A stretch of 64,000 nt of DNA from Polytrichum commune. Its lineage: Eukaryota; Streptophyta; Polytrichopsida; Polytrichales; Polytrichaceae. The notes under the pieces were generated by a model. That model saw only the letters and a list, made by a program, of their open reading frames with translations, made no database searches and was not told the DNA's origin. Within the stretch, counting starts at the first letter, position 1. Every line of letters begins with the position of its first letter. Of this stretch, positions 1 through 11,488 are shown piece by piece. Position numbers and translations under genes: made by a program. The stretch lies in contig OX485805.1 of assembly GCA_950295325.1 (NCBI GenBank), positions 9,174,501-9,238,500 on the forward strand, written 5' to 3'.

Positions 1-22
1 CATAACTTGGCTAGCGACCGAC

Positions 23-381
23 CAATGTCCGGAGAGATTTTTTGGCATGATCGGATGAGGGGCTGATCATACCGGCCGCTTCCAGCACTATCTCCGGCTG
101 TAATAGTGTGAAAAGTGGTGGGCCAACATCTATTTCTCAACATAATCCCAGCAATTTCACGGTTAGAACTGGACAGAGAGTTTGGTGTGATCGGAGGGGA
201 GTTCATAGTGTTTCCAAGTCCAACTGGTTACATCTCGACATCTTTCGGATTTCCTATATTGATTTGAGGTACATTCTCTGAATGCCTCTAAGCAGATCGG
301 TAGTTCTCCTGAAGTCTTGAACTTTAACCGGTGAATTGCCAAACTCTACCGGTTCATCTGTACCTAGCGGCCGGTTCACTG
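23..381 (-). mobile_element. MITE-1 copy (hAT-type), interrupted by MITE-2
   Basis: Reverse-orientation copy of a short element found ten times in this window; its two halves (about 23-56 and 201-381) flank a second MITE. The right half keeps the family's order of AACCGGTT-like motifs, and the left edge keeps a degenerate CAGTGATCGGGGAGA terminus. The right terminus is partly deleted and no target duplication is visible. Confidence 0.65.
57..200. mobile_element. MITE-2 copy nested in MITE-1
   Basis: About 144 bp ending in inverted GGGCTGATCATACC / GTGTGATCGGAGGGG sequences. The same unit occurs twice in tandem at 6418-6716. It splits the MITE-1 copy, so it inserted later. The exact target duplication could not be settled. 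Confidence 0.6.
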
Positions 382-383
382 CA

Positions 384-724
384 GAGATGAGAGCGCAGGT
401 GTAGTGTTTTGAGCGAAAAGTGTACACTGCGGGCTTCTCCAATTTCTTCACTAGTTTTAGTCCAACTTTGAATCCACAATCCTGCAAGTTTAGTTGCTGA
501 TCAAGGTGGTCGTGATCCTTAATTTGTTCAGCAGTTCACATTTCTCCTCCTGGTTCACATTCTATTTGGGTCAACCTGTGTCGGGCCTGTGTCAACATTC
601 CAAGCGAACAAAAAGATGAGTTGGATGTGAGTTTTGAGCTGTGATTTCCATCAAGGATTGCCAGTTTCTTTAGAACCACTAGTCGGTTTTCCCCGCTCTT
701 TGTGACCAACCTTCAGACCGAGAA
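384..724. other. Spacer, nothing recognised
   Basis: No gene, RNA or repeat was recognised. Confidence 0.4.
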
Positions 725-997
725 TTGGGCTTCTGCCTGCGGGACGCAACAGGTACCACGAATTCAGTTCGCAACCCTCAAAGCTTCATTTCTGTGTTTG
801 TGGTTCAAGGTGCAAAATTTCCAGTCAGCACAGCAGTTTTTAGCTCAACTGGTGTTAGTAGTTGGTTCGCAAACAACGACCTTAGCAATATCAGGTCCTA
901 TCTTAGCTCTGGTTATATCAACAGGCTCATCAGCAACGCGATTATTCCAACCCCAACACTCCCAGCCAGTTCAGCTGACACTTGGACTCCGCAGTAA
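725..997 (+). other. Unidentified open frame, possible exon remnant
   Basis: Two overlapping plus-strand frames (702-1040 and 725-997) are open for about 100 codons in a stretch with higher GC than its surroundings. The 90-residue frame is rich in Ser, Thr, Val and Ile and ends at a stop after TWTPQ. I do not recognise a domain in either frame. It could be the last exon of a lost gene or chance. Confidence 0.15.
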
Positions 998-1040
998 AAC
1001 GGCAGCCAGGTGGGAGGTCACCATTACTAATACCTTATGA

Positions 1041-1439
1041 TCCTCTAAGAACCCTCATCTAAACATCAGGTGGGCAGAGGGCTTTGGTGCAGTGGACACA
1101 CTTGAAATGACCTCCCTGACTTATTATTCTCACCTAACTGTCACTTGTCCCTAATGGTTTGTAACCATTCGATGATTCAAGTTGCAACATGAAAAGTGTG
1201 TGCATAATATTGGTTATGTCAATATTGTTTCCACTCAGAACCAATCTGAAGCTCTAGCTGGTAGGAGGGATAAGCTTGCTGAGCCTTTACGTGTGAGTTC
1301 CGGCAAACACCTGCGATAAGGTTGACTTTGAATTTTTAATTATTTTTTGGCACACATTGAAACATTCAATTGCAATGGAAAAAGAACAACCACCTCCGGG
1401 ATACCCGCAAACCAAAGGGACTCAAGAAATAATGCCCGC
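1041..1439. other. Spacer, nothing recognised
   Basis: No coding frame or repeat was recognised. Confidence 0.35.
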
Positions 1440-3780
1440 ATGAGGTCTAGAATGCCAAGTAACCACTAAATTGCTACAAGTAACAATGAGGCATTTGACA
1501 CACCAATCCTTGTCAAATTCACTAGATCATCATTGTAAGCAATGTCCGGAGCTTTTTCCAAGTTTTGAAGGGTACATCGCCACTCAAGTTTGCCATAGTC
1601 AAGCAAAGAGACCCACACAACTTGGTGTTTTTTCTCCACATAACATTGAATAGAATCAAAAACCAAATTATTCTGTTGATGCCATATGATCCACAAAAAA
1701 TCACTCCTCAAGAAAAACCAAATACAATTGAAGGCCTTCAGTGATTTGCTAAGTGGTTAATTAAAAAACATTACAACATCAAAAAAGATTCTTGAGGGCC
1801 AAGTTTACATGTTTTTGGCAAAGGGTTGCCAAATGATGTTAGTTGCATAATGCCACATTTGTTGAGCCAATGGCCGATTGAAAAATCTATGCTCCACCAA
1901 CTTCACAGATTGCAGGCCACAATGAAAGAAACTCTTATCCATCACTGTCGACATCATCTACATCATTTGTTCATTGCCACTGCCGTATGAATAACTGACC
2001 AAAGAAAAATTGCTTCCTTCTACGCTTTGTGCTCATGCCGGATGATGTGCCACCTCAGAGAGGTAGAAAGAGGAATTTCATTCCATCATTTATCGGAAAT
2101 CAATTTCTTAAGGGCCTCATGAGTAGTAATCCACTTCCTACCAAGCTTGGCCAACACTAGGATGGGAGTAGCCTCATGCCACCATCATTGTGCCGGGTCA
2201 AAGAAATGTTGGTCCAATTTACCAAAGAAGATGTTAAATAGAGTTTGAGCACTGCCTTGAGACACCATGTCCACCCTAACTTGTGACATCCAACCCATAA
2301 CAAATAGTAAAAATAGAATCTTAGTGTGATTCCTTAGCCCATTGGATTGACTTGTGCATAAGTAGAATATTGCTTAGAATGAATCTTAGAGGAAGAAAAG
2401 CAATTTGGTCGCTATCAATTACCACCACTAATAAAGGTTGAAGGTGTTGTTGTAGAGCTTTGGCAAAATCTTTGTACGTGGTGTTATGTATAGTGACAAG
2501 TCTCTAATTTGTCAGCTTCGGTCTATCTTTTCGTTGAACAACAATGCAATGTGTCTACATGTAATGCCATTGGGAAACCAACCTCGCCGCAAATATTCCT
2601 TTACCATGGTAGTGAAGTACTATCTCATGAAGCACTAATAAGCCTTAAAGAGACCAACTCTTAGGCCATCCAATCCTAGGTTTTTTCCTTTTGTGAGTGC
2701 CACATTTGCACTAGTGACTTCTTTTTCCGTGCTCAAGGCCTCTAACATTTTCTAGGCTGCACTTGAGAATTTATATGGAACATGACTCAACAATTCCACC
2801 CAACATTCTCATCATTGTCCATCCGGTACTAGCTTTAGTGTACAACTCAGAGTAAAATGCATTACTCGCACTTGAGGAGACAACATTGGTTTCATCATCA
2901 TATAATTTAGTGATGAGGCCTACCGCCGAACACTCCTTGATTGAGGAAAAGAAATACTTATTCATCTTGTCTCCTGACTTCGTCCATTTGGTTCTAGACG
3001 AATCCTACACTCGTTTTTTTTCCTATCTCTAAATATTTGTAAACGAGACCGGTGATCCTCAATAGTTGACTTATTAATTTCATTTTATGGATCGGAGCAT
3101 AGTTGAACTTGCCAGAATCCAAGAGATTTTCTAAGCCTAGTCTCAGTTGCCATAGAAATACAAAAATATTTATAATATTTTACTTCTTTCCTAACTTTAG
3201 TAAAGAAAGGCACCTGGGGAGAATGAGCATCCCATAGGGCCTTAAGGGGATCCTTTGCTTCTTGAAGAAATCTAGCATTAGCCTTTCAAGAAGAAACACA
3301 CAAGGGGCTAGTGCTAAGATCAATGAGGAAAGAAACTAGGTGGTGGTCAAAGAATGACGAATCACCTAGAATCTTATAATGCAAAATATGGGAAGATGGA
3401 TTTTGGACCAAACTTGAGAATGAGTAAAATCTATCCAATCTAGCAAGTACCTGAATGCCCATCATCCCTTAAATTATCCCAAGAAAAGATAAGCCCTCAT
3501 GTCTACTAAAGAAATCTTCAATATTATATATGTTTTTAATATCTCCCCATAAAAATCTTTCCTTTAATCCCATTACATGACTACATGAGAAAAACTTGAG
3601 TTATTCTCCTGGTAATCCTTGGTGGTAAGACCTTGAGGTGGTGGCAACTAATGTACATGTGTTGCTCCTCCTAGCATTCGGCAATTGATGCCTAGTTGGT
3701 TGTTGTCACCACTCCTTACGAAAGCATTGCTAAATCCAAAGACATGTACGGCTAAATCTAATTTGGAGGAGGAAGGTTGG
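1440..3780 (-). pseudogene. Decayed L1-like LINE (endonuclease end, RT, C-terminal region)
   Basis: Read on the minus strand, from high to low coordinates, fragments occur in the order of a plant L1-type ORF2. An endonuclease-like stretch with DFFSRHEGLSF lies near 3.5 kb. The linker plus start of reverse transcriptase is at 2965-2400, including NKYFFSSIKE, KGKNLGLDGLRVGLFKAY and a WFPNGITCRHIALLF segment that matches the usual RT fingers region. A C-terminal tail with LWIIWHQQNNLVFD is at 1711-1466. Many stops and frameshifts interrupt the frame, so no active enzyme can be made. The known role of the family is target-primed reverse transcription. The element ends are not defined. Confidence 0.65.
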
Positions 3781-4288
3781 CACCTTGCCTTCGAAGGTCA
3801 GAAAGGCCTTGCACCTTGTTAGCAAAGATGGCAACTCACTGCTTGCTACAGTCGAGAGTGGGGCCAACACTGCCATCTACATGAAAACCATACTTTGGCA
3901 TTCCCGAATCCTTCCCCTACTTAGTTCTGAAACCATCAAGACGCTCATGAAGAACATACACCACAACGCCATCAAATATCTCACATACCTTATCCTCAAC
4001 AAAAGAAAACTAGATAACAAACAAACCCCCGTTCCCATACCCCCATAACAAAATGCTACCTAAACTCACTTAAAATCATTTAAGAGCCCACCCCCTAACG
4101 GGGGAAGTAATCCTATGCTCCATCAGAGTACCCCTGATTAGCATTTGACCAACGGGCTCAACAAGTCACGCCGGTATTGAATATACGGGCGTATTTTTTT
4201 TTTCTTTTCTTTCTTTTCTGAAACCATTATGCCTAAACAAAGGTTGGAAAAATCTCTTGTTGCGTTGTTTTTAGGTAGGCGTTCCTTG
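3781..4288. other. Spacer, possible upstream part of the LINE
   Basis: A short plus-strand frame (3785-4048) is present but matches nothing recognised. A T-rich run lies near 4195. The minus strand may carry further decayed LINE sequence. Confidence 0.3.
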
Positions 4289-4537
4289 CTCACTGCATTG
4301 TTTTGTTTAATCAATGCAAGTTACAGAAGTTCCCAATTACCCACACTGTTTTTTTATTAGAATTTGAAGTAGCCCACTTTAATTTCCATTGTGAAAAGTT
4401 AGTGTGGGTGTTTGCATCTGCATATTTGGATGAATATCCAATGCAAGGCAAGTACTATAAAATTAGTGTGCGCCATACTAAATTCCAACCCACACTAATT
4501 TCCCACCCACACTAATTAGACAAAACAATGTAGTGAG
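4289..4537. mobile_element. MITE-4 copy with about 23-bp terminal inverted repeats
   Basis: The ends CTCACTGCATTGTTTTG and its near-complement at 4515-4537 form an inverted repeat with about two mismatches. The interior repeats CCCACACTAATT motifs. A related element lies at 60973-61194. No clear target duplication is visible. Confidence 0.55.
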
Positions 4538-5265
4538 GCCCCAAAAATCTACCTCATATTTGTCTAAAAAGCATTCATAATAATACATGTTCAGTAATAT
4601 TCACCCAAAATATTGTGCTTGCTCCTCTAAGTGTCGTGTGCAAAGCTCTCCTTGTCACACATCGTGAACCCCTCCACGATCTTAAGGTTGAGTTTGAGCA
4701 AATGTAATGTGGACATGCTTAAAGTGAGGTATTGAGGGTGGAATAGACTGAAATGAAGGGTAATTTACGACAAGTCAAATAATGTTTGACACTCTATTTT
4801 ATTGGGGCCCACAAAACAAGAGCTCGACAAACTCTTGACAACCTGTGAAGTTTTATGACTCTTGACATAAGGGACCATGGTGCACAAAAATATTCAAAAA
4901 ATTCTAGAGTCCAAGGATTATTATGTTAAGCCACATTGATCCTTAAATTGGGGTTAGAGACCCCAATGAAGTCCAGTGGGACCTAGCTGGAAGGAAACAA
5001 CAACAAATTTGGGAGGGACGTGGTTTAAACACACCCCCATACGTAGGTGTCATGAACAATAATCCATATGTGATGTCCATGAAATAACTTGGGATTTTGA
5101 CCAAGATCTTGTCGTAATTATTCCACATGAGATCCATTAGGTCATCATGTAATGGATGTGAACCTGATAAGAAGTTCAATATTAAAGTTGAAAGGTCTAC
5201 ACTAAATATACCAATTAATGAGGGTGGGAAATTAGTGAAAGGTGATACTAAATTTCTTAACGCTA
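4538..5265. other. Spacer, nothing recognised
   Basis: AT-rich DNA; the short minus-strand frame at 4943-5179 matches no known family. Confidence 0.35.
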
Positions 5266-5269
5266 TGAA

Positions 5270-5420
5270 TTAGTGCCACCAAAGATCTAGGAAGCATTGT
5301 TCATCTCAACACTTGACACTATTCAATTAAAGTACCGGCACTTGACACTAATCACTAAAAGTATTCACACTTGACATTAATCATTAAAAATATTGGCACT
5401 TGACATTATTCACCGATAAG
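5270..5420. repeat. Degenerate short tandem repeat (GGCACTTGACA-type)
   Basis: CACTTGACACTA/T plus ATTCA-like words recur about every 35-45 bp. A similar array based on ACTATTCA occurs at 31630-31795. Confidence 0.5.
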
Positions 5421-6417
5421 CATGTGGCATGCACTGATTTAAAAAAAAATTGTGATAAATGAACCTAAAATTTACCGTCTTCATGAATATAGTGTCACTG
5501 TGTAGCAACTTTAGCCCTTGGTACCTTTGAAATGTGGCTAAATTGTGTATGTGACTTGAATTAATACCACCCTCACTAATTGATATATTCAGTGTAGTAT
5601 AAAGTGTCCACATGTGTGAAAAGATGCAGGTCAGAGGCTTCCTGCCAATGAAAAGGCTCCCTTCTTCAAACTCCGGACTGTTCTCATGTAAAGGGAGCCT
5701 CGGCCTCCAAAGTTGAGTTTCACGTAGACGAGTCTTGCACTGCATTTCACTTAACAAGTCTCGTAAAGAAAGAATTTGTGGCCTCCATGCAAAAGTTTTG
5801 TTTCATAGAGTTCTTAATGTACACTTTCATGTCACCTATCATGAGGGACTCATGTGTAAACACAAAGAAACATTGTATAATTTGATGGTTTCTATTTACA
5901 TTGACCCTAAATCAAGGTCAAATGCATTATGGAGTCTACTGAAAGTTAGTTGATATTAATCAACAACAAGCTGAGGAAGGGCGTTCTTTTATGCACACCC
6001 ATGGTAGTTTTCATGAACCGATTGATTGACTTGCTTTACCTCTACTTTTGATTTGGCCTCCACCTTATTGTGAAAGAGTTGCAATGCCATTGATTCTTTC
6101 TCACAAGCATTCAACACTCGCAAAGTACAATAACTATGGTATTTATTTAGTGTACTTCCTATTTGATATTACACGATGCAATAGTTTGCTTACTACAGGT
6201 TACATCTTTTACACTGAAAGTTGAAATAGGCGGTTTGGACATAATAAAACATAAAAGACTATGCATGGTCAAAACTTGTATCTAAGTGAACATTTAAATA
6301 GCATCATGTACCTCAGAATAGTAAGTGACTGATGCAGTATAACCTAGGAGGACGAATTTCCTAAATTCACTTGGTTTTTGTTGTTGTTGTTCCAGAGAGA
6401 AGATGATGAGATTCATG
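5421..6417. other. Spacer with unassigned frames
   Basis: Frames at 5410-5757 (minus) and 5735-5953 (plus) overlap each other and match no family I recognise. Confidence 0.3.
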
Positions 6418-6716
6418 TCCCGATCACACCAAAGTTTCCGTTTGGTTCCAACCGTGAAATTGCTAGAGATTATGCTGAGAAATAGATGTTGGCACATCAC
6501 TTTTCACACTATTACAGCCGGAGATGCCGACAAATGATGTCAACACTGGCCGGTGTGATCAATCCCTCGTTCACACCAAACTTTCCATCCAGTTCCAGCC
6601 GTAAAATTGCGGATGATTATGTTCAAAAATACATGTTGACCCATCAATTTTCACACTATTATAGCCCGAGATGAGGATAGATGGTGCTAGAAGTGGCTAG
6701 TGTGATTAGTCCCTCA
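6418..6716. mobile_element. Two tandem MITE-2 copies
   Basis: Two head-to-tail units of about 150 bp (6418-6568 and 6568-6716) share an internal boundary. Each runs from CCGATCACACCAAA through an ATTTTCACACTATTA segment to a GTGTGATCAATCCCTC terminus. They are homologous to the nested unit at 57-200. Confidence 0.65.
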
Positions 6717-6780
6717 ATGTGTTGGACACTTAAAATCTTTGAATGGTTGAGTGAGAGAAGGGTTCTGTATACAGAAGTAA

Positions 6781-7311
6781 TGGGGCATTCCCACCTGACA
6801 TTAGTTAGAAGTAGTTTTAGTCTAAAAGCGGTTTTAGTTATCTAGGGTTCACACATACGGCTCTTTTTAGTGCCAAGCCTAGGTGGCAAATGATGTGGCA
6901 TGGCTTAAAAGTGGAGGTTTTAAGCCTCAACCACCGACCCTCCCATCGGTACCTAAACATGAGGCAAGAATATAGGAACTTTAAAAGTGTCGCCTCCCAC
7001 CCTTGTGATTGGTTGCTTTTTAGTCTTAGCTATGAGGGCACGAGGAGCTTCATTAACAAAAACCGATGGTAAGATAGGTGAGTAGTAAGGCATTCGGGGA
7101 TGGGACAAAAACTACCCAACATTCATTGCTTGGTAGATAAAACCATGAACATGTGTGAAAGCTACTTAACTAAAACCTACTTGAAAATCTCCGGAGCAAG
7201 TTCTTGTAGGTGCATTGGGATAGTCGGATGCCTCCGCTATAACCGAGGGAGCTTTACCCGGTTTTTAGAAAATACTTTGGGTCTTAACTAAAGTCAGGTG
7301 GGAATGCCCCA
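6781..7311. mobile_element. Tourist-like MITE (PIF/Harbinger type), TSD TAA
   Basis: 531-bp element with terminal inverted repeat TGGGGCATTCCCACCTGAC at the left and its complement at the right. The match extends to about 26 bp with one mismatch. TAA flanks both sides (6778-6780 and 7312-7314), the target duplication expected for PIF/Harbinger-mobilised elements. The short open frames inside are not genes. A diverged copy is at 28293-28813. Confidence 0.85.
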
Positions 7312-7314
7312 TAA

Positions 7315-8105
7315 GCTTTGTTTGACATGCATCCTGCAAGGTTTCTTTTGAAGGAGACAAAACTCACATTTGTTTCTGCAACTTTTGGTGGTAGTTTAGG
7401 ACAAGAATAATAAATTTTAGGGCGCACCTAGTGTGGAGTGCACTACTTTGGGCCAAGTTAGACATATAATACATGAGTCGCTGCATTATTTGGTTTGACT
7501 TTAAATGTCCTTTACAGTGAGGCATCTGGACCTTCTTTGGTTACTTTTCTTGATAAGATGCCTATATTTGAGTGGCATATGTCAAGGCATGTAGTTAACT
7601 TGAATGAATCCAAAAGACATGTGTTACAAATGACATCGGACTATATAATCAAAGTATATCAATCATTTTGAGGTTTAATTGTTAACATAAGTGGTAAGGT
7701 CTCGTGTGGCACCATCATGTTCATTTGTCTCTTCCTTCTCACTATGAGGTCCGCACCACATGCATATTTCCTCCTCTTGTTGAGATGTACTACAAGTGGA
7801 GTTGAAGGAGGGCTACAACGATCTTTGAGCTCTCATGCTTCATTTTGATTTTGAGCTAGAGCTCATGTCACATGAGTTGGGGTGCTCGCTTTTGTTCATG
7901 GTCCAAGATGATGGCACCTGTTTGGAGAGTTCGTCACGGCACATTGACCTCAATGCATTACCCAACCTTTTCGATGCGATTAGGGAAAGGTTGATTATGG
8001 TTATTTGGCATTTGTAGATCTTCATTCACAAGTACACCTAATTCTAGATTTCTCGTCCAAATGCTTGGACCATCTTCAAGAAACTTTTGAAGCTTGTACT
8101 GGCAT
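7315..8105. other. Spacer, nothing recognised
   Basis: No domain was seen; the frames at 7835-8146 overlap on both strands and look like chance. Confidence 0.35.
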
Positions 8106-8109
8106 TCGA

Positions 8110-8600
8110 TTTGATGGTTATCTTGCCATGAAATGTGCAATGACATTCAACTTTACATTCACCTTGGTTTGGGACTTCAATTAGCATTCAACTTCACATT
8201 CAATGTCATTTAACCTCCTTTGGGACTTGAGTTCATCATGATCACATGTGACATTCTACTTGCTTTGATGTTGAACTCCCTTTATAACTTGAATTCACTC
8301 TTCACTTCACATTCAAGTTGTTTTGAGGCTTCAATTGTCCTTCAACTTCACATTCACCTTGCTTTGAATCTTCATACGGCATTGGTCTTCTATGTTAACT
8401 TGCTTTGAATTGAGAAATAGCATTCAACTTGTTTTGAATCTAAAAATGTCATTCACCTTCACATTGAACTTACTTGCACATCAAAGTTGCTATGACATTC
8501 AAAATGACATTCAACCATACATTCTACTTGCTTTCATGTTTGAGATGATATTCCACTTGAACTTGAACTTGAAATAACATCTAACTCGCTTTGAAATTTG
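8110..8600. repeat. Degenerate minisatellite (CATTCAACTTCACATTCA-like)
   Basis: Words such as GACATTCAACTT, TTCACATTCACCTTG and CTTGCTTTGAA recur about every 45-55 bp over roughly 490 bp, with strong divergence between units. No coding potential was recognised. Confidence 0.6.
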
Positions 8601-8639
8601 ACATGACATTCTTGGATATGATGGAGGATTTTATGTTGT

Positions 8640-9570
8640 TCACTGAATGTGGTTAGTAGAGATGTTAGGGTGGTGGTAAAAATTTTATATGGTCCTTATG
8701 AGTGCTATAGGCATGAAGTTTGTCATTAAAGTTGGGTTATCTTTTTTGTGTAGAAGAATGATGAGGCTATGTTTCCATACTTTTGGTATGGAATTCTGGT
8801 GATAGCATCGTAGGAAGAATATTGTGGAAGTTACTTGGGAGAGCTTTTAGGATGTCATTGGGGATATTGTCTAGGCCTAGGACTTTGCCTTTGGATAGGT
8901 TTTTAAGACACGTGTCATATATGATACATGTGAAGAGTGAGGCAAGGATGAAGTAGGGAGTTGTTATTTTTTCCATGATGAAGCCATCTTTGATTTGCCA
9001 TGGGTATTGGCGGATTGCACACATGCATTTTGAAGGGTGGTCCATTGGGACAGAGCATAGTCACTGTGGTGCTTGTCTTTGGACACGGGTAGATCACTCC
9101 ATTGTCAAGTTGAACACCACGTGCGACCAAAAAAAATCTTCTTTTGGTAAGTTGCACCACCAAAATGGGTCAAATTTTTATCAAATTTTTTTCATGAGTA
9201 GATATATACAGTATCTATGACATAGTCAAAAGTGGTAACTAAATTTGATGATTTGTTTTTTTTCATAAAACATACCATTTCTAACTAGAATGACACAGAA
9301 TTGAACTAAAAAAATTACTAAAAAAAATAAAGATGACTAAAAATTTCGAAAAAGTATACAAAAGATACTATCAATGGTTATGTATATGTAGAAAAAATAT
9401 CATAAATTTTAAAATTATATATGGCATGTAATATAGGGGTAGCAAACTTTGTCCGCACGTGGTGTCAACTTGACAATGAAGTGACCTCCCCGTGTCTTTG
9501 GAAGGGTGATTGTTGGGTAGTGTGGATAGTTTTGGCTATCTTGTTTAGCCAAGTTATAATTTGGGTCTAT
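8640..9570 (-). pseudogene. LINE reverse transcriptase fragment, split by a hAT-type MITE
   Basis: The minus-strand translation of 9045-8767 contains LKNLSKGKVLGLDNIPNDIL, the conserved KxGKAPGxDxIPNEIL block at the start of non-LTR reverse transcriptase. A second frame continues with ILLHKKDNPT and FMPIALI, matching the LLYKKGD and YRPIAL blocks, so at least one frameshift is present. An upstream linker-like segment with SKDKHHSDYALSQW reads across the point where the 411-bp MITE has inserted. The fragment is non-functional. Confidence 0.7.
9084..9494. mobile_element. hAT-type MITE, 8-bp TSD TCTTTGGA
   Basis: 411-bp element with terminal inverted repeats beginning CACGGGTAGATCACT and CACGGGGAGGTCACTTC, similar over about 45 bp. 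It is flanked by perfect 8-bp duplications TCTTTGGA (9076-9083 and 9495-9502). The AT-rich interior has no open frame. It sits inside the LINE fragment. Confidence 0.85.
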
Positions 9571-9599
9571 TAGGCAGTCTAGGGGTGTAAAGTTGCTTG

Positions 9600-9830
9600 A
9601 TCCCCTCTAGCTATGCTCCACCTCACTCAAACTTTGAAGGTTGATCCCCTGCATCCACACTCCACCTTGCTCAATTGTTGAAGCTCGATCCTGACAACTA
9701 TGCCTAGATGCTACACCTTACCTTGCTCAATCTCTAAAGCTTCATCCCCGACACTACGCCATACGTTGCACTCTACCTCGCTCAATCTTTGAAGCCCGAT
9801 TCCTAAATGCTACGTCCAAAGAGAAGGCTC
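9600..9830. repeat. Tandem repeat, about 54-bp units, four copies
   Basis: Successive units share CTCAATCTTTGAAGC followed by CGATCC and CTACACC-like words; they start near 9627, 9673, 9727 and 9780. The copies are diverged. Confidence 0.6.
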
Positions 9831-9859
9831 AACAACGTTAATCCCAATTCAAACTCCAA

Positions 9860-10236
9860 ATCACACTTGGCACTAACCTAATACTCCCACAATTGCAACT
9901 CTTGACTCTAGAGTTCCGAATGAGCAAGGATCCAAATGCAAAGGGGTGGATGGAGATGTTGGCTCTAAACTTGGAGTGGAATTTTGTACCTTCTATGAAT
10001 AATAGTCTTGAAAATCACATGCCAAGTCTATTATTAGGTCCATGTTGTGGTGTCAAAGTGCTAGACTCATGGACGGCTATCATGTGGTTGGAGTCATTGT
10101 CAATCCATATCCAAGATTGGGAGAAATAATCAACATCGTCTCCAATGAAGATATCGCATATCATGTCACAATTGGTGACATTCCGCATTACACATGCCTA
10201 GAAATCACAAAATATAAGGTAATGAAAATTGTGTAA
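9860..10236 (+). pseudogene. MULE-like transposase remnant with decayed SWIM zinc finger
   Basis: The frame 10042-10236 reads VNPYPRLGEIINIVSNED, AYHVTIGDIPHYTCLEITKY. This resembles the segment around the SWIM zinc finger (CxC...CxH) of plant Mutator-like transposases, but the first Cys appears as Tyr and the downstream Cys/His half is missing. The overlapping frame 9893-10129 may hold the preceding part after a frameshift. The assignment rests on a short block only. Confidence 0.45.
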
Positions 10237-10239
10237 GCA

Positions 10240-11265
10240 TTTTCAAAAAAACAATTATTTAAAAAAAAAAAACCTTGTGAAATGAGATGTTCATCTTGTT
10301 CGAAGCCTTATGACATACTTTAGATTCATAAAGAGTATGATCATTTGTACGTTAGAGTCAAAATAACATTTGTTATGTAATGGAATTGAAAACTTTTCAT
10401 TTTGTACCTACATACACAACCATGTAGGTGATATTCATAGCAAGGTTATAATAAATATGATACAATTAACATTCTTATGGACAATCTCATATTTTACTAC
10501 ATTTAAATTCTCCATGAATAGAGAATAATATGTCAAAAAATATACTTTGGAGAGAAACAACGTTCAAGGAGTGAAATTCAAATTATGCTTTCCGTGAATA
10601 CAACAATTCAGTTGGGAAAATTGTTCATTGGTTGGGAGGTTGGCTATGAGCTTAGTAGAGAACCATAAATAACATGGTAAACCCATATCCACTTCCTCAA
10701 AACATCATTATGAAGCAGACTATGAACAAAACATTTCTTTTCAAAAATAACCTTATACCAATGTTAACTTGGAGCATCTCTACTCATGGAGCCACAACCA
10801 TGCATATACCATTGACTTTTAGGCCTTTTAAGGCAAATCATTACGGTATGAGGACCACCCGCAAGCCCCTATATGCATCCAAAAATGTCATTGTTCACCG
10901 AATATGTCAAATGTCACCTCCGAAATACCAAGTATGTCGTGTAAAAGGGCTCTTGAGAGAGGGGCCTTTATGACATAATGAGTGGGCAATAAATTTTTTT
11001 GGATATATGTATATATATATATATATATATATGGACTTTGGAAGTAGGATGTAGGATGCAATCTTGCTTCAAATGAGCAAAAAAGGCCTATGGTAATGGC
11101 CCGTTTATGTCTCCATGATTGGAGATGCTCGATCTAACAACCAAAATGTGGTGGTCTCTAAGGACATTATGGATTAAAAGAAAATTTGTGTCAAGCACAA
11201 ATAAATAAAAGTGATTTTAAAGTCTAGGTTGCCAAAGGGTTTATGAAACTAAAAATACATGAAGA
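10240..11265. other. AT-rich spacer with a TA microsatellite
   Basis: Contains an A run near 10260, an unassigned 99-codon frame at 10674-10973 and the AT microsatellite. No gene was recognised. Confidence 0.35.
11011..11032. repeat. (AT)n microsatellite
   Basis: About 11 AT units. Confidence 0.9.
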
Positions 11266-11488
11266 TGTTGTCAAAAAGATCAATTCCCTATAGTAGGGGA
11301 GTGCATGTCCTCCATGAGATAGAAGCTAATATCAACATGATAATTCAAATGAAAGACAAACTAGAGATTGTCTAGTAATAAATTTTGTGACATAGAAGCC
11401 TAGTACCATATTATATAATAGGAAAAGAAGTAGGCCATCTCCAGAACAAAATGTGCTTCAAATTCAACTACACTATAAGGGCACATAG

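Noticed and set aside
6890-7291. 60-63 codon frames on the plus strand
   Set aside because: They lie inside a non-coding Tourist-like MITE and are not conserved in its copy at 28.3-28.8 kb.
8110-8600. CRISPR-like array
   Set aside because: Units are degenerate, spacing is irregular and the context is a plant genome; it is a decayed minisatellite.
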